Source: Collinsella sp. (GTDB lineage Bacteria > Actinomycetota > Coriobacteriia > Coriobacteriales > Coriobacteriaceae). Taken from it: a DNA stretch of 33,663 bases. A program made the position numbers and the translations under genes. The first letter of the stretch is position 1. Each line of letters begins with the position of its first letter. This document shows, in pieces, positions 24,901 through 33,633 of the stretch. The stretch is from NCBI GenBank assembly GCA_019419645.1, contig DXZN01000006.1:31954-65616 (forward strand). The letters are read 5' to 3'. The notes under the pieces were generated by a model that saw only the letters and a list, made by a program, of their open reading frames with translations, searched no databases and was not told where the DNA came from.

Positions 24901-26644
24901 GGTCCGTCAGTCCACGCCCGGCATCGGCCTGATCTCGCCTCCGCCGCACCACGACATCTACTCCATCGAGGACCTGGCAGAGCTGATCTTCGACCTTAAG
25001 AACGCCAACCCCGGTGCGCGCGTGTCGGTCAAGCTGGTCAGCGAGGCCGGCGTCGGCACCATCGCCACCGGTGTGGCCAAGGGTGCTGCCGACAAGATCT
25101 TGATCAGCGGCCACAATGGCGGCTCGGGTGCCGCTGCACGTGATTCCATTTGGCACGCCGGCCTGCCGCTGGAGCTTGGCCTTGCCGAGGCCCAGCAGAC
25201 ACTGCTGCAAAACGGCCTGCGCTCACGCGTGGTGCTCGAGGCCGACGGCAAGCTCATGGACGGCACCGATGTCGCCGTCGCCTGCCTGTTGGGCGCCGAG
25301 GAGTTTGGTTTTGCGACCATGCCGCTCATCTCCATGGGTTGCCTCATGCAGCGCGACTGCCAGCAGGACACCTGCCCGGCCGGCATCGCTACACAAAACT
25401 GCCGTCTGCGTCGCGGCTTCCGCGGCAAGCCCGAGCACGTTGAGCACTTTATGCTCTTTGTTGCCGAGCAGCTGCGCGAGGTCATGGCGGGCCTGGGCTT
25501 CCGCACCGTCGACGAGATGGTCGGCCATCCCGAGTGCTTGCGTCAGATCGAGGTCCCGGGCAACCGCAAGGCCAACCTGCTCGATCTGTCGCCTGTGCTG
25601 GCAAGCGCGACCTGCGAGTTCGGTGCCCATATTCCAGGCGCCGATGGTCGCCACTTCCTGCCGCAGATGGCCGCGGACAGCGAGCTCGACAAGACGCTCG
25701 ACTCCACGTTGTTTGTGCCCTATACGGCCGATGCCCGTGCGCACCTGCGTCCGATTCGCTTCCGCGCCGATATCGCCAACGTCAACCGTTGCGTGGGCAC
25801 CATCCTGGGCAATGCGGTGACCAAGGCGCATCCCGAGGGTCTGCCCGCCGGCTCCATCACCATCGATTGCGACGGTTCGGCTGGTCAGAGCTTTGGTGCC
25901 TTCCTGCCGCGCGGCATTACGCTCAACGTGTGCGGTGACGCCAACGACTACTTTGGCAAGGGCCTTTCGGGCGGCGAGGTGTCGGTGCGCCCCAACCCGC
26001 ATGCGACCTACAAGTTCGATGAGAACATCATCGTGGGCAACGTTGCGTTCTTTGGCGCCACGAGCGGCCGCGGTTTTATTAACGGTCTTGCCGGCCAGCG
26101 TTTTGGCGTGCGCAACTCCGGCGCCACCGTGGTGGTCGAGGGCTGCGGCAACCATGGCTGCGAGTACATGACGGGCGGTCTGGCGCTCATCCTAGGCGAG
26201 GTCGGGCAGAATTTTGCCGCCGGCATGACAGGCGGCGTGGCCTATGTCTTTGACCAGTACGGCACGCTCGATGCCCGTGTGAACCACGAGAGCGTTGAGC
26301 TCAAGGCCCCGACGGCCGGCGAGCTGGCGCAGATTCGCGAGCTCATCCAAGAGCACGTGGACGCGACGCAGAGCCCGCGCGGCATTAAGCTGCTCTACAG
26401 TTTTGAGACGATGAGCAAGCACTTTGTGAAGGTCATTCCGACCGAGTACGAGCGCGTGCTGGCGATTATCGCCGCCGCCGAGGCCATCGGTAAGACGCAT
26501 GCGCAGGCCGAGGAGCTGGCGTTTGACATTGTGACCGGTCGCGCGAGTGCCGCGGATATCGCTCGCTTCGATGTCGCGGGCGGTGCTGCGGGCACTGCAC
26601 CCGTTGCTGCCAACCCTGTTGCTTCGACCAAGAAGGAGGCGTAA
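21947..26644 (+). CDS. gltB: Glutamate synthase (NADPH), large subunit
   Basis: The large subunit of GOGAT transfers the glutamine amide to 2-oxoglutarate. The 1565-aa protein is full length. A 20-residue propeptide precedes Cys21 (DHDACGIGA), the N-terminal nucleophile of the class II glutaminase domain. HSRYSTNTTPSWERAHPNRFIIHNGEINT lies at about residues 228-256. The central domain follows, then the FMN synthase domain (about 870-1240) with FNTGAMSYGSIS and ISGHNGGSGAA. The 3Fe-4S cysteines CLMQRDCQQDTCPAG (C-x5-C-x4-C, near 1131-1143) match the family. The C-terminal beta-helix has the Gly-rich FGVRNSGATVVVEGCGNHGCEYMTGG. ATG at 21947 follows GGGGAGG. gltD starts 5 bases after the stop. 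Confidence 0.97.
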   Translation: MQADSAQQQGLYRPEFDHDACGIGALADINGERHHQILDDALSILVNLEHRGGTGLEKNTGDGAGILFQVPHHFFRKEAQKCGQILPAEGDYGVAMLFFPRDDKGVEDARRVFEEGCAEAGVPLLFWREVPVDPHDLGETARACMPTILQAFLGRPDDTSAGDAFERRLYVCRRTIEKKADAEFALRDKIFYVCSMSSRTIVYKGMLVATQMRRFFIDLNDAAVKTAVALVHSRYSTNTTPSWERAHPNRFIIHNGEINTLKGNVNWIRAREPNLYSPVLQHDLERVMPIINREGSDSAILDNVLEFLVMNGRPLTRAASMLLPEPWDHNDNLGEERRAYDAYQSMLMEPWDGPAAIAFTDGRTLGAALDRNGLRPARYYVTRDGRFMLASEVGTIEVSPENILTSGCLGPGQMLEVDFARGRVIYNDELRARYAKEKPYRDWIAEETLTVDALDRPSVATPAEDAEVPAAVRMAKLGYHWDDVDEVVRPMAQQGKAPLASMGIDAPLACLSKKTRSFFDYFYQLFAQVTNPPIDALREHMVTSTTLYLGNHGNLLEDSRTACQLVRLERPLLSKEEFDRICAIDRVGFKTRRFRAVYRRDAGEGALQTALKQLAEDVESAVRDGVNIVVLSDRAGAGEVPVPSLLAVGCVHNYLIRAGVRTFADIVVECGDAVSPHDFAALVGYSASGIYPYNAHACIRDLAARGDLDVTAEQGIANYNKAATAGIVSIMSKMGISTVQSYHSAQIFEAVGFTPEFVNAYFAGTVSRVGGMGVEDVEREQNERYDAALAILRSPAPDQLPTLGLTKWRPLGGEDHLIDPQTVYLLQTACREDSYDTFKEYSARLHRTGRAVRLRDLLDFDANGRTPVALDEVEPALNIVRRFNTGAMSYGSISKEAHECMAIAMNRLHGRSNSGEGGEDPRRETPLANGDSKNSAIKQVASARFGVTSRYLCSAFEIQIKMAQGAKPGEGGHLPGKKVYPWIAEVRQSTPGIGLISPPPHHDIYSIEDLAELIFDLKNANPGARVSVKLVSEAGVGTIATGVAKGAADKILISGHNGGSGAAARDSIWHAGLPLELGLAEAQQTLLQNGLRSRVVLEADGKLMDGTDVAVACLLGAEEFGFATMPLISMGCLMQRDCQQDTCPAGIATQNCRLRRGFRGKPEHVEHFMLFVAEQLREVMAGLGFRTVDEMVGHPECLRQIEVPGNRKANLLDLSPVLASATCEFGAHIPGADGRHFLPQMAADSELDKTLDSTLFVPYTADARAHLRPIRFRADIANVNRCVGTILGNAVTKAHPEGLPAGSITIDCDGSAGQSFGAFLPRGITLNVCGDANDYFGKGLSGGEVSVRPNPHATYKFDENIIVGNVAFFGATSGRGFINGLAGQRFGVRNSGATVVVEGCGNHGCEYMTGGLALILGEVGQNFAAGMTGGVAYVFDQYGTLDARVNHESVELKAPTAGELAQIRELIQEHVDATQSPRGIKLLYSFETMSKHFVKVIPTEYERVLAIIAAAEAIGKTHAQAEELAFDIVTGRASAADIARFDVAGGAAGTAPVAANPVASTKKEA

Positions 26645-26649
26645 GTGCC

Positions 26650-28131
<1,482 letters not shown>

Positions 28132-28182
28132 GGCAATCACGGAGCTACTCAACAATCGAATCGGCAAGGGCTGTCCCCAACG

Positions 28183-28242
28183 GCCGGCACATGAGGAATG
28201 TCCCAAAGTGCCGGCAGTTGGGGACATTCCTTATGTGCCGGC
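28183..28242. repeat. GGGACA-type palindromic repeat after gltD
   Basis: The arms 28183-28204 and 28221-28242 are inverted copies with one mismatch over 22 bases (GCCGGCACATGAGGAATGTC at the left). A further CTGTCCCCAAC/GTTGGGGAC pairing overlaps them. The gap from 28132 to 28554 otherwise holds a weak CGAGC/GCTCG hairpin (28268-28282) and a TATAAT at 28418-28423 that may be the -10 of the next gene, with no good -35. Confidence 0.85.
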
Positions 28243-28520
28243 ATCCGGGCCACTCCTTGCGGGCTTGCGAGCGTTTTGCTCGTTTGCCGACGTCTGGTTG
28301 CCTGCCTGTTGACGTTTGCGTTCGTTGCGCTCTGCTGTTTATGTGGCGGCTTTAGTTGCTTGCGGACAGCAGTGCAGGTGATTCGTCTAGTTCTATCTGC
28401 GATTTTGTGGCAATTTGTATAATCTGCAAGTATCCCGTCAAGTGTTTGGTCAGCATCTGGTTTGCAGCCTGATGCCCATTTCGCCCGCGCTGGCGGCGAC
28501 CACCGGCCCTCCTCGTAAGC

Positions 28521-28549
28521 TCAAATTGAGGTTCATCAGTTTGAGGAGG
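28521..28549 (+). promoter_or_regulatory. Possible hairpin over the ribosome binding site of the 28555 gene
   Basis: CTCAAA near 28521 can pair with TTTGAG near 28540, whose last bases overlap the GAGGAGG Shine-Dalgarno. The stem is only 6 bp, so an effect on translation is possible but unproven. Confidence 0.3.
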
Positions 28550-28554
28550 ATGCC

Positions 28555-29262
28555 ATGGCTGATCATGTTTTGGACCGGGGACGTCTGGCCGAATCTGTCG
28601 GTAACGATATTGCCGATATGGCCCAGTTTTGGATGCTGCGCAAGTTTCAGTTTTTGGAGTCGGCGCGCACACAGTTCGAAGTGATAGTCGATCCATGGCT
28701 CAGCTATTGCGAGGAGCCCTCGCAAAATGAAATCACGGCCTACAACATGGCGTTTACCGATTGGCTGCTGTTTGAGCGCCCCTATTACCATGGCAAGACG
28801 CTGTCGGAGCTGTATGTTGACGAGCCGCCGGCGTCGCTTTCGCCTGCTTCGCTCAGGCGGCTCGAGCAGGTGCGCGACACGCAGTATTTCTCGCGCTTTG
28901 GCATTTTGGACAAGGATCCTGCGACTGGTATGGTCGCGCTGCGCGACACGCGCACCGATCGTCGTTTTGATGTTTACGACCCACATATCGTGCAAAAAGA
29001 GCGCTGGCGCGATGGTGCGATTGCGGTGCGTATCGCGTGCGTCGAAGGTGTTTGGCTGACGGCGGGGCAGCTCTACCTCTACGACATAGCGCGCCTGAGC
29101 GATACGGCGATCGATGGGCCTGGTGCCGTCCATCCGGAAGACCTGGAAGACGGCTTTGATACCTCGCGTATCAGCTTCTTTTTGAGGCTGGTCCGCGACA
29201 TCATGGGTGCCCAGGGGCGCTACGTAAAGTCGCTCAATATTTATGAGCAGGAGTGGGAGTAG
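28555..29262 (+). CDS. Conserved-looking hypothetical protein
   Basis: I do not recognise this 235-aa soluble protein. It is acidic and rich in aromatic residues, with no signal peptide or membrane helix. Visible features are AQFWMLRKFQFLESARTQFEVIVDPWLSYCEE near residue 20, NMAFTDWLLFERPYYHGKTLSELYV near 64, and a beta-looking middle (GMVALRDTRTDRRFDVYDPHIVQ). ATG at 28555 has a strong GAGGAGG ribosome binding site, which supports it as a real gene. A TATAAT at 28418 may mark its promoter and would give a leader of about 130 bases. Palindrome array C starts 40 bases after the stop. Confidence 0.75.
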   Translation: MADHVLDRGRLAESVGNDIADMAQFWMLRKFQFLESARTQFEVIVDPWLSYCEEPSQNEITAYNMAFTDWLLFERPYYHGKTLSELYVDEPPASLSPASLRRLEQVRDTQYFSRFGILDKDPATGMVALRDTRTDRRFDVYDPHIVQKERWRDGAIAVRIACVEGVWLTAGQLYLYDIARLSDTAIDGPGAVHPEDLEDGFDTSRISFFLRLVRDIMGAQGRYVKSLNIYEQEWE

Positions 29263-29301
29263 GGGATGGGCGGCTGTCGCCTGCCTTGCCTTCTGCCTTT
29301 A

Positions 29302-29682
29302 TATCTCGATCTGTAACGTTCAGGGACAAAAAACCGGTCTACCTGTTACAGATCGAGACGAATGCTTGAGCGCCGCTGGTTTGTCTAAACCTGTAACGTT
29401 TAGGGGCCTGGAGAACGTCTAACTGTTACAGATCGAGATGTTTTGAACCTGGCAGGGGAAATGTCTCAATCTGTAACATCTACAGGCCAAAATTCGACCT
29501 AACTGTTACAGATCGAGACAAAGGTTGGACGCGGTGCCGAAAGATTTCGATCTGTAACATCTTGCGGCCAAAAACCGGTCTACCTGTTACAGATTGAGAC
29601 AAAGAGGTGCAATGCTGCGCGAACGTCTCGATCTGTAACGTTTGGCGGCTGCTTGTGCCCGTAACTGTTACAGGTCGAGACG
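29302..29682. repeat. Palindrome array C (5 units, 80-81-bp period)
   Basis: Left arms start at 29302, 29382, 29462, 29543 and 29624; right arms at 29344, 29424, 29504, 29585 and 29666. All centres are exactly 25 nt. The period is 80, 80, 81 and 81 bp. The 21- to 22-nt segments between units are less conserved but often begin AAGGTTGG-like and end GAAA. The array runs up to 25-50 bases before the start of the DUF559-type gene. Confidence 0.96.
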
Positions 29683-29707
29683 TTTGTCGACGGCGGTAAC
29701 AGCGGCG

Positions 29708-30778
29708 ATGGCCCATTTCTCCGATGTGGTGGTGATGGAAGTGTCTAATACCGTTCTCAAACACAAGCATGCAACACGTAACACCTTGGCGCGGAATAGG
29801 ATGCTTGCCAGGCTCACGGAGGCGGCTGAACAAGGCGTGCTGCTTGTGACGCACGACAATGCCGAGCTCATGTGGCTGCGGCGCCATGTGGGTGCAGACG
29901 ATATTGCGGAGCCCGAATCGCACCTATTCTGTTTTCAGCATGAATGGGATGCATTGACGCCGCCGGAGCGGGCGCGGTTGACCATCAAGGGGCTTGCCGA
30001 GTTTCACCCCGATTGGGCGTTTTGGGGGTATGACGCCGCGCTGATATGGGGCCTGGAGGTGCCGAATGATCTGCTCGGGCCGCGTTACTTGGTCAAGACG
30101 GGTTGTTCGGTGGCGTTGAGTGTGGGGTGTAGGCTTCTGCGTCCGCAGGCGGCGGGTGCGCTTGAGCGCGTCGACGGCGTTCGAGTGACGCCGTTTTGGC
30201 GCACGGTGGAGGATTGCTTGCTGCGTGCGCCGTTCTCCTACGGGTTGGCGATTGCCGATTCTGCACTGCGGGCGAAGGGCATGTCGCGCGACGACCTCTG
30301 CGAACGGCTCCAGGCCGATTGCGAGGGCAGGCGCGGGTATCGCAGGGCTCAGGTGATTGTGTCGCACGCGGACGGGCTGTCCGAAAACGGTGGCGAGTCT
30401 CGGTTCCGAGCGTTCTTTATTGCATACGGCTTTCCGGTTCCGGAGTTGCAGGTGGAGTTTCGCGATCCGCTCGATTCGAGCCAGGTGTTTCGGGTCGATT
30501 ATTTCTGGAGGCTCGAGGACGGGACACGTGTCATCGGCGAGCTCGACGGAAAGGGGAAGTATGCCTTGCAGAACGGCGAGGGTCGGGAGTCGGTCGACCC
30601 GTTCGTGGCAGAGCGTCAGCGTGAATCTCATCTGACAATGCTCGGGCACAAGGTGCTTCGGTTCACGTTTGATGAACTCAAGAACCCGGGGAAGCTGGTT
30701 GAAAAGATGAGGCTAGCGGGTATTTCGCAGCGGGCCGATTTGGCTGAGGAATGGAAGCGTCAGTGGTGTGGGCACTGA
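29708..30778 (+). CDS. AbiEi/DUF559-type protein, putative PD-(D/E)XK nuclease
   Basis: This 356-aa protein resembles actinobacterial proteins that join an AbiEi-like N-terminal part to a C-terminal DUF559 (Vsr-like) nuclease domain. The N-terminal part has ARNRMLARLTEAAEQGVLL and, at about residues 95-125, LAEFHPDWAFWGYDAALIWGLEVP. The C-terminal part (about 230-335) has GGESRFRAFFIAYGFPVPELQVEF, then VDYFWRLEDGTRVIGELDGKGKY, with Asp and Glu/Asp/Lys positions like a PD-(D/E)XK site, and LTMLGHKVLRFTFDEL. The start is uncertain: ATG 29708 or 29735, both with weak ribosome binding sites; the open frame runs back into repeat unit C5. The gene is bracketed by arrays C and D. Substrate is unknown. 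It stops with TGA. Confidence 0.75.
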   Translation: MAHFSDVVVMEVSNTVLKHKHATRNTLARNRMLARLTEAAEQGVLLVTHDNAELMWLRRHVGADDIAEPESHLFCFQHEWDALTPPERARLTIKGLAEFHPDWAFWGYDAALIWGLEVPNDLLGPRYLVKTGCSVALSVGCRLLRPQAAGALERVDGVRVTPFWRTVEDCLLRAPFSYGLAIADSALRAKGMSRDDLCERLQADCEGRRGYRRAQVIVSHADGLSENGGESRFRAFFIAYGFPVPELQVEFRDPLDSSQVFRVDYFWRLEDGTRVIGELDGKGKYALQNGEGRESVDPFVAERQRESHLTMLGHKVLRFTFDELKNPGKLVEKMRLAGISQRADLAEEWKRQWCGH

Positions 30779-30785
30779 AGCGGAC

Positions 30786-31004
30786 TGTCTCAATCTGTAA
30801 CATTTAGAGGCCGAAAACCTGTCTACCTGTTACAGATCTAGACGTTTGACGACGGGGCTGGAGAATGTCTCGATCTGTAACAACAAAGGACTGTTTTACC
30901 TTCTAACTGTTACAGATCGAGACGGAAGGTTGGCGGCTGACGAAAAATCTCAATCTGTAACATCTGGCGGCTCAAAACCGAGCTTACTGTTATAGATCAA
31001 GACG
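30786..31004. repeat. Palindrome array D (3 units, exact 80-bp period)
   Basis: Left arms start at 30786, 30866 and 30946, right arms at 30828, 30908 and 30988. Centres are exactly 25 nt and the period is exactly 80 bp. It begins 8 bases after the DUF559-type gene stops. The rest of the gap to 31154 holds no gene; a GATAAT at 31110-31115 is a weak -10 candidate for the amidohydrolase. Confidence 0.96.
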
Positions 31005-31154
31005 TTTTGCTGGAACGACCGAAGCATCGCTGCACTGGTCTGTTCATCCTCACGCCCTTCTCTTCCTCCCGTTAGCCGATATGTCCGCAGTAACCCTGTC
31101 GCGCGGGGTGATAATGGACAAATGTTCAAGTTAATTGCGAGGGAGGAGCTCGAT

Positions 31155-32525
31155 ATGGCCTCTGCCGATCGTCCCACGTTGTTTATCAATGCGACCGTTC
31201 TGGATGGTTCGGAGCATATGGAGCCGCAACCCGATATGGCCGTGGCCGTTGAGCGCGGTGTCATCACGTGGATGGGGCCGAGTGCTGTGGCGCAGGCGCC
31301 TGCGGGTGCCGAGGTTATCGACCTGGCGGGTGCGTATCTCATGCCAGGCCTCATCAATATGCATGTGCATCTGTGCGGTTCGGGCAAGCCGGTTTCGGCG
31401 GGCGATGCGGGCGCGCTGATGAAGAAGCTCGATAATCCCGTGGGGCGCGCCATCGTGCGCCACATTCTTAAGGGCAGCGCCCAACAGCAGCTGGCAAGCG
31501 GCGTGACCACGGTGCGCGGCGCGGGCGACCCGCTGTTTGCCGATCTTGCCGTGCGCGATGCTATCGATGCCGGCAAGTACCAAGGTCCTCGCCTGGTGGC
31601 GCCGGGAACGGGTGTCACGGTGCCGGGCGGCCATGGTGCGGGCCTGTTCGCCCAGGTGGCCAACAGTCCCGCCGAAGCGGCCGAGCAGGTGCGCGACCTG
31701 TATGCGCGCGGTGCCGATGTCATCAAGCTGTTCGTGACGGGCGGCGTGTTCGACGCTACCGAGGTGGGCGAGCCGGGCGTGCTGCGCATGCCCGTGGAGG
31801 TTGCCGCGGCGGCGTGCAAGGCAGCGCACGATATGGGCCTTCCGGTTATGGCTCATGTCGAGAGTACCGAGGGCGTGAAGGCCGCGCTTGAGGCCGGCGT
31901 TGACACGATTGAGCACGGCGCTCCGTTGACGCCCGAGATTCTGGAGCTGTACCGTGGCGCCGCGGGTACGCAGCTCGAGGGACGTGCGCCGAGCGTGACC
32001 TGCACTATCAGCCCGGCGCTGCCGTTTGTATTGCTCGATCCGGAAAAGACTCATTCGACCGATACGCAAAAGAAGAACGGCGACATCGTGTGCTCGGGCA
32101 TCATCGAGAGCGCCCGTGCCGCACTGGAAGCTGGTGTTAGGGTGGGCCTAGGCACGGATTCGAGCTGCCCGTTCGTGACGCAGTATGACATGTGGCGTGA
32201 GGTGGCCTATTTTGCCAAGTATGTGGGCGTGAGCAACGCCTTCGCGCTGCATACGGCTACGCAAGTCAATGCCGAGCTGCTGGGGCTGGGCGGCGAGACC
32301 GGCACAATCGAGTGCGGTAAGGCCGCCGATATCCTGGTGACGCGCGAGAACCCGCTCGATGACCTGTGCGCTCTGCGTGAGCCGATACACGTGATGTGTC
32401 GTGGTGATCTGGTGCGCAAACTCAAGGTCAAGCGTATCCCCGAGGTTGACGCGGAGCTCGACGCGATTATGGCCATGCCGGCAGAAGCCCTGGCAGAGGA
32501 GCTCGCTCGCGACGGCGTAGCTTAG
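31155..32525 (+). CDS. Metal-dependent amidohydrolase (prolidase/imidazolonepropionase-like)
   Basis: This 456-aa protein belongs to the amidohydrolase superfamily group with Xaa-Pro dipeptidases and imidazolonepropionase-like enzymes. Metal ligands are visible in order: HxH in LINMHVHLCGSG (about residue 70), the Lys of ADVIKLFVTGG (about 192), His in PVMAHVES (about 234), His in DTIEHGAPL (about 255), and Asp in VGLGTDSSCPF (about 335). The C-terminal ETGTIECGKAADILVTRENPLDDL is the family's closing beta-sandwich. ATG at 31155 is chosen because GGGAGGAG lies just upstream; the in-frame ATG at 31122 has no site. The substrate cannot be read from the sequence, but a dipeptide or acylated amino acid is likely. 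Confidence 0.88.
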   Translation: MASADRPTLFINATVLDGSEHMEPQPDMAVAVERGVITWMGPSAVAQAPAGAEVIDLAGAYLMPGLINMHVHLCGSGKPVSAGDAGALMKKLDNPVGRAIVRHILKGSAQQQLASGVTTVRGAGDPLFADLAVRDAIDAGKYQGPRLVAPGTGVTVPGGHGAGLFAQVANSPAEAAEQVRDLYARGADVIKLFVTGGVFDATEVGEPGVLRMPVEVAAAACKAAHDMGLPVMAHVESTEGVKAALEAGVDTIEHGAPLTPEILELYRGAAGTQLEGRAPSVTCTISPALPFVLLDPEKTHSTDTQKKNGDIVCSGIIESARAALEAGVRVGLGTDSSCPFVTQYDMWREVAYFAKYVGVSNAFALHTATQVNAELLGLGGETGTIECGKAADILVTRENPLDDLCALREPIHVMCRGDLVRKLKVKRIPEVDAELDAIMAMPAEALAEELARDGVA

Positions 32526-32574
32526 GCGCTGGCGCGACGGGGCGACAGCTTTATCGAATGATGTCGCCCCATGC

Positions 32575-32614
32575 AAAAGCCGAGGTCTCAGTGCGAGGCC
32601 TCGGCTTTTATTTT
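32575..32614. terminator. Bidirectional terminator between convergent genes
   Basis: AAAAGCCGAGG (32575-32585) and CCTCGGCTTTT (32599-32609) form a 9- to 11-bp stem with A and T runs on either side. Just before it, GGGGCGACA (32539-32547) and TGTCGCCCC (32562-32570) form another perfect 9-bp hairpin without a T tail. Confidence 0.9.
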
Positions 32615-32631
32615 GTCCCATGGTATGGCGG

Positions 32632-33105
32632 CTATGAGCGCGTTTCCATCTTGGCGTGGCACTTGGGGCAGGTGACGCGGATCTTGCCTTTGCCCTTGGG
32701 GACGGAGAGCATTTGGCCACAGTTGGGGCACTTGAGGTATGCCGTGGTCTTGCGGCCCTTCCACATCTTCTTAGCCGTGCGTTTGGCACGCTCAAAGTCC
32801 TCCTTGCTGGTGCCGGCCGCGCGTGAGGTGCTGGCCGCTGCAGCGCCGCCGCCCAAACTGGCGACGAACTTGCCCAAGCCGGGGACATTGGCGGTCGCAG
32901 CGACAAAGGCCTTGTTCTCCTTGCGACGTGCATCGGTATTTTTGGACAGGCCGCGCAGCACGCCAATTACGATGACGGCGATGGCGATCCAGCTGAGCCA
33001 CTGGATGCGGGCTATCGATCCGATCATCGCGATGATGATGCCGGCAAAACCCATTACGATGGTGAGTTCATCGGCGCCATTGCGACCCTTCATAAAGTCA
33101 TTCAT
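32632..33105 (-). CDS. Small membrane protein with C-terminal zinc ribbon
   Basis: This 157-aa protein of unknown role has two hydrophobic helices near the N-terminus (about residues 14-32, LTIVMGFAGIIIAMIGSIA, and 36-50, WLSWIAIAVIVIGVL). A basic and Ala/Gly-rich linker follows, and the tail (about 127-157) has two zinc-knuckle pairs, CPNCGQ and CPKCHA, as in the zinc_ribbon/zf-MJ group. The start at 33105 (MNDFMKG) is preferred because AAAGG precedes it; the Met at 33135 has no site. It ends at the shared terminator opposite the amidohydrolase gene. Confidence 0.8.
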   Translation of the reverse strand: MNDFMKGRNGADELTIVMGFAGIIIAMIGSIARIQWLSWIAIAVIVIGVLRGLSKNTDARRKENKAFVAATANVPGLGKFVASLGGGAAAASTSRAAGTSKEDFERAKRTAKKMWKGRKTTAYLKCPNCGQMLSVPKGKGKIRVTCPKCHAKMETRS

Positions 33106-33160
33106 GCAAATTGCCTTTCGTTCGATATGCTGCACGCCTTTATACCCGATTTAGAGCAAG

Positions 33161-33207
33161 GGGGACAGGTTAATCTACACCAATGCGGTGCAAACATACC
33201 TGTCCCC
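33161..33207. repeat. GGGGACAGGT palindromic repeat
   Basis: GGGGACAGGT (33161-33170) faces ACCTGTCCCC (33198-33207) with an inner CACC/GGTG stem. A second ACACC/GGTGT hairpin (33211-33225) and another TGTCCCC (33235-33241) follow. It lies between csoR and the zinc-ribbon gene. Confidence 0.85.
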
Positions 33208-33251
33208 GGAACACCAAGACGGTGTAAAGAAGTCTGTCCCCAATGCCCCAA

Positions 33252-33524
33252 TTACTTGGAGAGCTTGTCGACAACGCGTTCGATCTCGGCGAGCTTGGCG
33301 GCCTTTAGGTCTTCGTCGCCCGATTCGATTGCCGAAGTCACGCAGCCCTCGATATGCGCCTTGAGCACGTCGGCGTTAATGCGCGCGAGGAGTGCCTGCG
33401 TGGCCATGAGCTGCGTGGAAATATCGACGCAATAGCGGTCCTCATCGACCATCCGCAAGATGCCGTCGATCTGACCGCGTGCCGTCTTGAGCATACGGGT
33501 CACCGATTTGTGGTCTGCCATCAT
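33252..33524 (-). CDS. csoR: CsoR-family metal-sensing repressor
   Basis: This 90-aa all-helical repressor belongs to the CsoR/RcnR family (DUF156). Ligands fit copper-sensing CsoR exactly in spacing: Cys32 (DRYCVDIS), His57 and Cys61 (KAHIEGC), the same 25- and 4-residue steps as Cys36-His61-Cys65 of Mycobacterium tuberculosis CsoR. The N-terminal SVTRMLKTARGQIDGILRMV is the family DNA-binding helix region. The start is one of two adjacent ATG codons at 33524 or 33521, with GAGGA upstream. No copper ATPase or chaperone is visible, so the target could lie elsewhere; persulfide- or formaldehyde-sensing relatives remain possible. Confidence 0.9.
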   Translation of the reverse strand: MMADHKSVTRMLKTARGQIDGILRMVDEDRYCVDISTQLMATQALLARINADVLKAHIEGCVTSAIESGDEDLKAAKLAEIERVVDKLSK

Positions 33525-33566
33525 GGCGGGTCCTCGTTTCTGGTCGATCTTTCGGATATCCCTGTC

Positions 33567-33633
33567 AGTTGCGGTGAAATACGGACCGTTTAAAGGCCTA
33601 GGGCGGCACAACAGTCCGTATTTCACCGCAACT
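33567..33633. repeat. Perfect 19-bp inverted repeat upstream of csoR
   Basis: AGTTGCGGTGAAATACGGA (33567-33585) and its exact inverse (33615-33633) enclose a 29-bp centre. The nearer arm ends 43 bases before the csoR start on the minus strand, so it could serve as an operator, or be a dispersed repeat. Confidence 0.9.

Noticed and set aside
29302..31004. CRISPR array interpretation of the 80-bp repeats
   Set aside because: The repeated parts are divergent palindromic arms, the spacers are short and partly conserved, and there are no cas genes in the window.
32148..32966. Minus-strand open frame of 272 codons at the amidohydrolase/zinc-ribbon junction
   Set aside because: It spans two convergent real genes and their shared terminator, and is rich in Arg/Pro/Ala as expected of a shifted frame.
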